From contig MU404137.1 of assembly GCA_022695795.1 (NCBI GenBank), forward strand, positions 124,001-188,000: a stretch of DNA of 64,000 nucleotides. The letters run 5' to 3'. Below the pieces are notes generated by a model. That model saw only the letters and a list, made by a program, of their open reading frames with translations. It was not told the origin of the DNA and did not search any database. This DNA is from Biscogniauxia marginata. Taxonomy: Eukaryota > Ascomycota > Sordariomycetes > Xylariales > Xylariaceae. This document shows positions 62,701 through 64,000 of this stretch, piece after piece (position 1 is the first letter of the stretch; every line of letters begins with the position of its first letter). The translations under genes were made by a program, and so were the position numbers.

Positions 62701-64000
62701 ACCCTATTACGGGACATTAGCCGCTAATCGAAAAATTTGGTCTAATGCTGAAGACCTCGAAACTTTCGGTTTGATTGAAAGAAACTTCAAGCAGAGTTCA
62801 ATAAGTGGGAACAGGGGTATTAGTACAGAGTGGAAATGATCAAGCAAACTCACGATTGGTATGTCAGACTTTCGCCCTGCTTCGCGGCCGAATACCTCGG
62901 CAATGGACTTGACCTCTGCGTTGTCTCCTGTGACTGGTATCAGCTTAAACAGTATTGCCCTATTATTGACGAGGAACAGGAGTTGAAGTCATACCGGCTA
63001 CGGTTCCGGTGCCATGAGCTTCTACATATAAAGTCTCCCGAGGGTCGAGGCCAGCCTTTTCATAGACAGAGCGGACTAAAGCTGCCTGAGCGTCGGGGTT
63101 TGGTAGGAAAATACCAGAAGTCTTGCCGTCTTGGTTCGAGCCTGATTCCACGATAACTGCATGCACTGGATCGCCATCGGCCAAGGCTCGGTCCAGGCGC
63201 TTGAGAACAAAGACTGCAACGCCTTCGCCTCGGCCATACCCCGAGCCACGGTCGTCGAATGTGTAACTTTTCCCATCTTTGTTGATGAGTCCCCTAGATA
63301 GGTCAGTACTAGGTGCGTATGAGCATATGTTCTCACCAATCTCACTTACGACATAGCCATGGACTCGTCAGGGGTCAGCAAGAGTTGGCAGGCCCCGGCA
63401 AGGGCTAGGTCAGAATCATTTGCTCTCAGTGTACGGCACGCTTGATGGAGCGCTATAAGACCACCTGACTACACAATTGTACGTCCTATCAGCAGAGCAA
63501 ACAAGGAATCGGCATGGTAGCACATACACATCCTGTATCCAGGCTGTTAGATGTGCCTTTCAAATCGAAGATGTAAGAGATCCTGTTGGCCACAATAGCA
63601 TCTCCTGACCCCACGACAATGCCTTGGTGAAGCTGGGACACGTCTTTGTATCCTATTCTATCATAGTCTCGTGCTCCCAGTGCCACGTGCACGGAGGTGT
63701 TGGATCCACGTAAACTCTCAATGGGTATGCCAGCATTTTCGATAGCTTCGTAGGTGGATTCCAGTAGAAGCCTCTGCTTGGGATCAATCAGCATGGCCTC
63801 AGGGCCGGCGATGCCAAAGAAACGCGCATCAAAGGTTGACATGTCCTGATCAACGAAGTACCCGTGGTTCCAATGTAGGGCTTGTTTTGCCTCTGGATCC
63901 TTGTGGTAAAAAGACCTCCAGTCCCAACGATCTTTGGGAATCTCCGTCCAGCCGTCTCTGCCTTCGGCTAACATGGACCACAGGCTGTCTGGATTGTCAA
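53713..64000 (-). CDS. Highly reducing polyketide synthase with C-terminal carnitine acyltransferase domain (5' end outside window)
   Basis: Eight exons are visible on minus: 64000-63528 (partial), 63468-63350, 63293-62995, 62927-62854, 62703-62548, 62396-54972, 54904-53892 and 53818-53713, all in phase, about 3,220 residues. Domains: KS (Cys in [24 protein letters not shown]), AT ([11 protein letters not shown], Ser 61671-61673), DH ([17 protein letters not shown], His near 60677; Asp near 60040), C-methyltransferase with intact [11 protein letters not shown] (about 59215), ER ([11 protein letters not shown], about 57540), KR ([11 protein letters not shown] about 56930; Tyr in QSNYAAGNG about 56500), ACP (GVDSLVSI, Ser 55968-55970) and, after a low-complexity linker, a choline/carnitine acyltransferase domain from about 55640 to the stop with catalytic [12 protein letters not shown] (His 54686-54688). 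All key residues seem present. The added domain should transfer the acyl chain from the ACP to a small polyol or carnitine-like acceptor, or back. Partner genes would lie right of the window. Confidence 0.95.

Overview
The window comes from a filamentous ascomycete (Pezizomycotina). The genes carry short GT...AG introns with CTAAC-type branch sites, the gene products are typically fungal, and gene-bearing DNA of ordinary composition alternates with a long, extremely AT-rich block whose retroelements carry transition mutations and stop codons of the kind made by repeat-induced point mutation (RIP). Class and genus cannot be fixed from the sequence alone.

Layout. Positions 1-28,900 are ordinary gene-bearing DNA. 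In order they hold urease (-, five exons), the SAGA/ADA adaptor Ngg1/Ada3 (-), about 8 kb with few genes (a solo LTR with target duplication at 12,911-13,254 and a small two-exon gene at 13,383-13,751), a damaged extended short-chain dehydrogenase (+), the ribosome-biogenesis factor Utp11 (+, four exons), a 605-residue protein with a C-terminal membrane helix (-), a secreted blue-copper (cupredoxin) protein with a PVAEA-repeat tail (-), a D-amino-acid oxidase ending in the peroxisomal signal SKL (+), and a cysteine-rich protein (-).

Positions about 28,990-53,560 are an AT-rich, RIP-degraded transposon block. I can delimit two full-length Ty3/Gypsy chromoviral elements in opposite orientation: 42,912-50,475 (+) with 445-bp LTRs and a perfect TTTAA duplication, and 33,569-41,160 (-) with a GTAAC/ATAAC duplication. 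There is also a solo LTR (51,802-52,177, duplication GCTTA) and a family of foldback elements with long inverted repeats ending in TTAAC...GTTAA. These are nested: an LTR element or solo LTR sits inside a foldback element twice, and one of those foldbacks sits inside a larger inverted-repeat element. Three islands of normal composition lie inside the block (about 30,040-31,660, 31,960-32,640 and 41,560-42,110); the first holds an intact 106-residue gene.

Positions 53,713-64,000 (-) are one very large gene that runs off the right edge: a highly reducing polyketide synthase with KS-AT-DH-MT-ER-KR-ACP and a C-terminal carnitine/choline acyltransferase domain. Its stop codon lies only about 150 bp from the AT-rich block. 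It is the most notable system here: the extra acyltransferase would move the finished polyketide off the carrier protein, and any partner genes would lie beyond the right edge.
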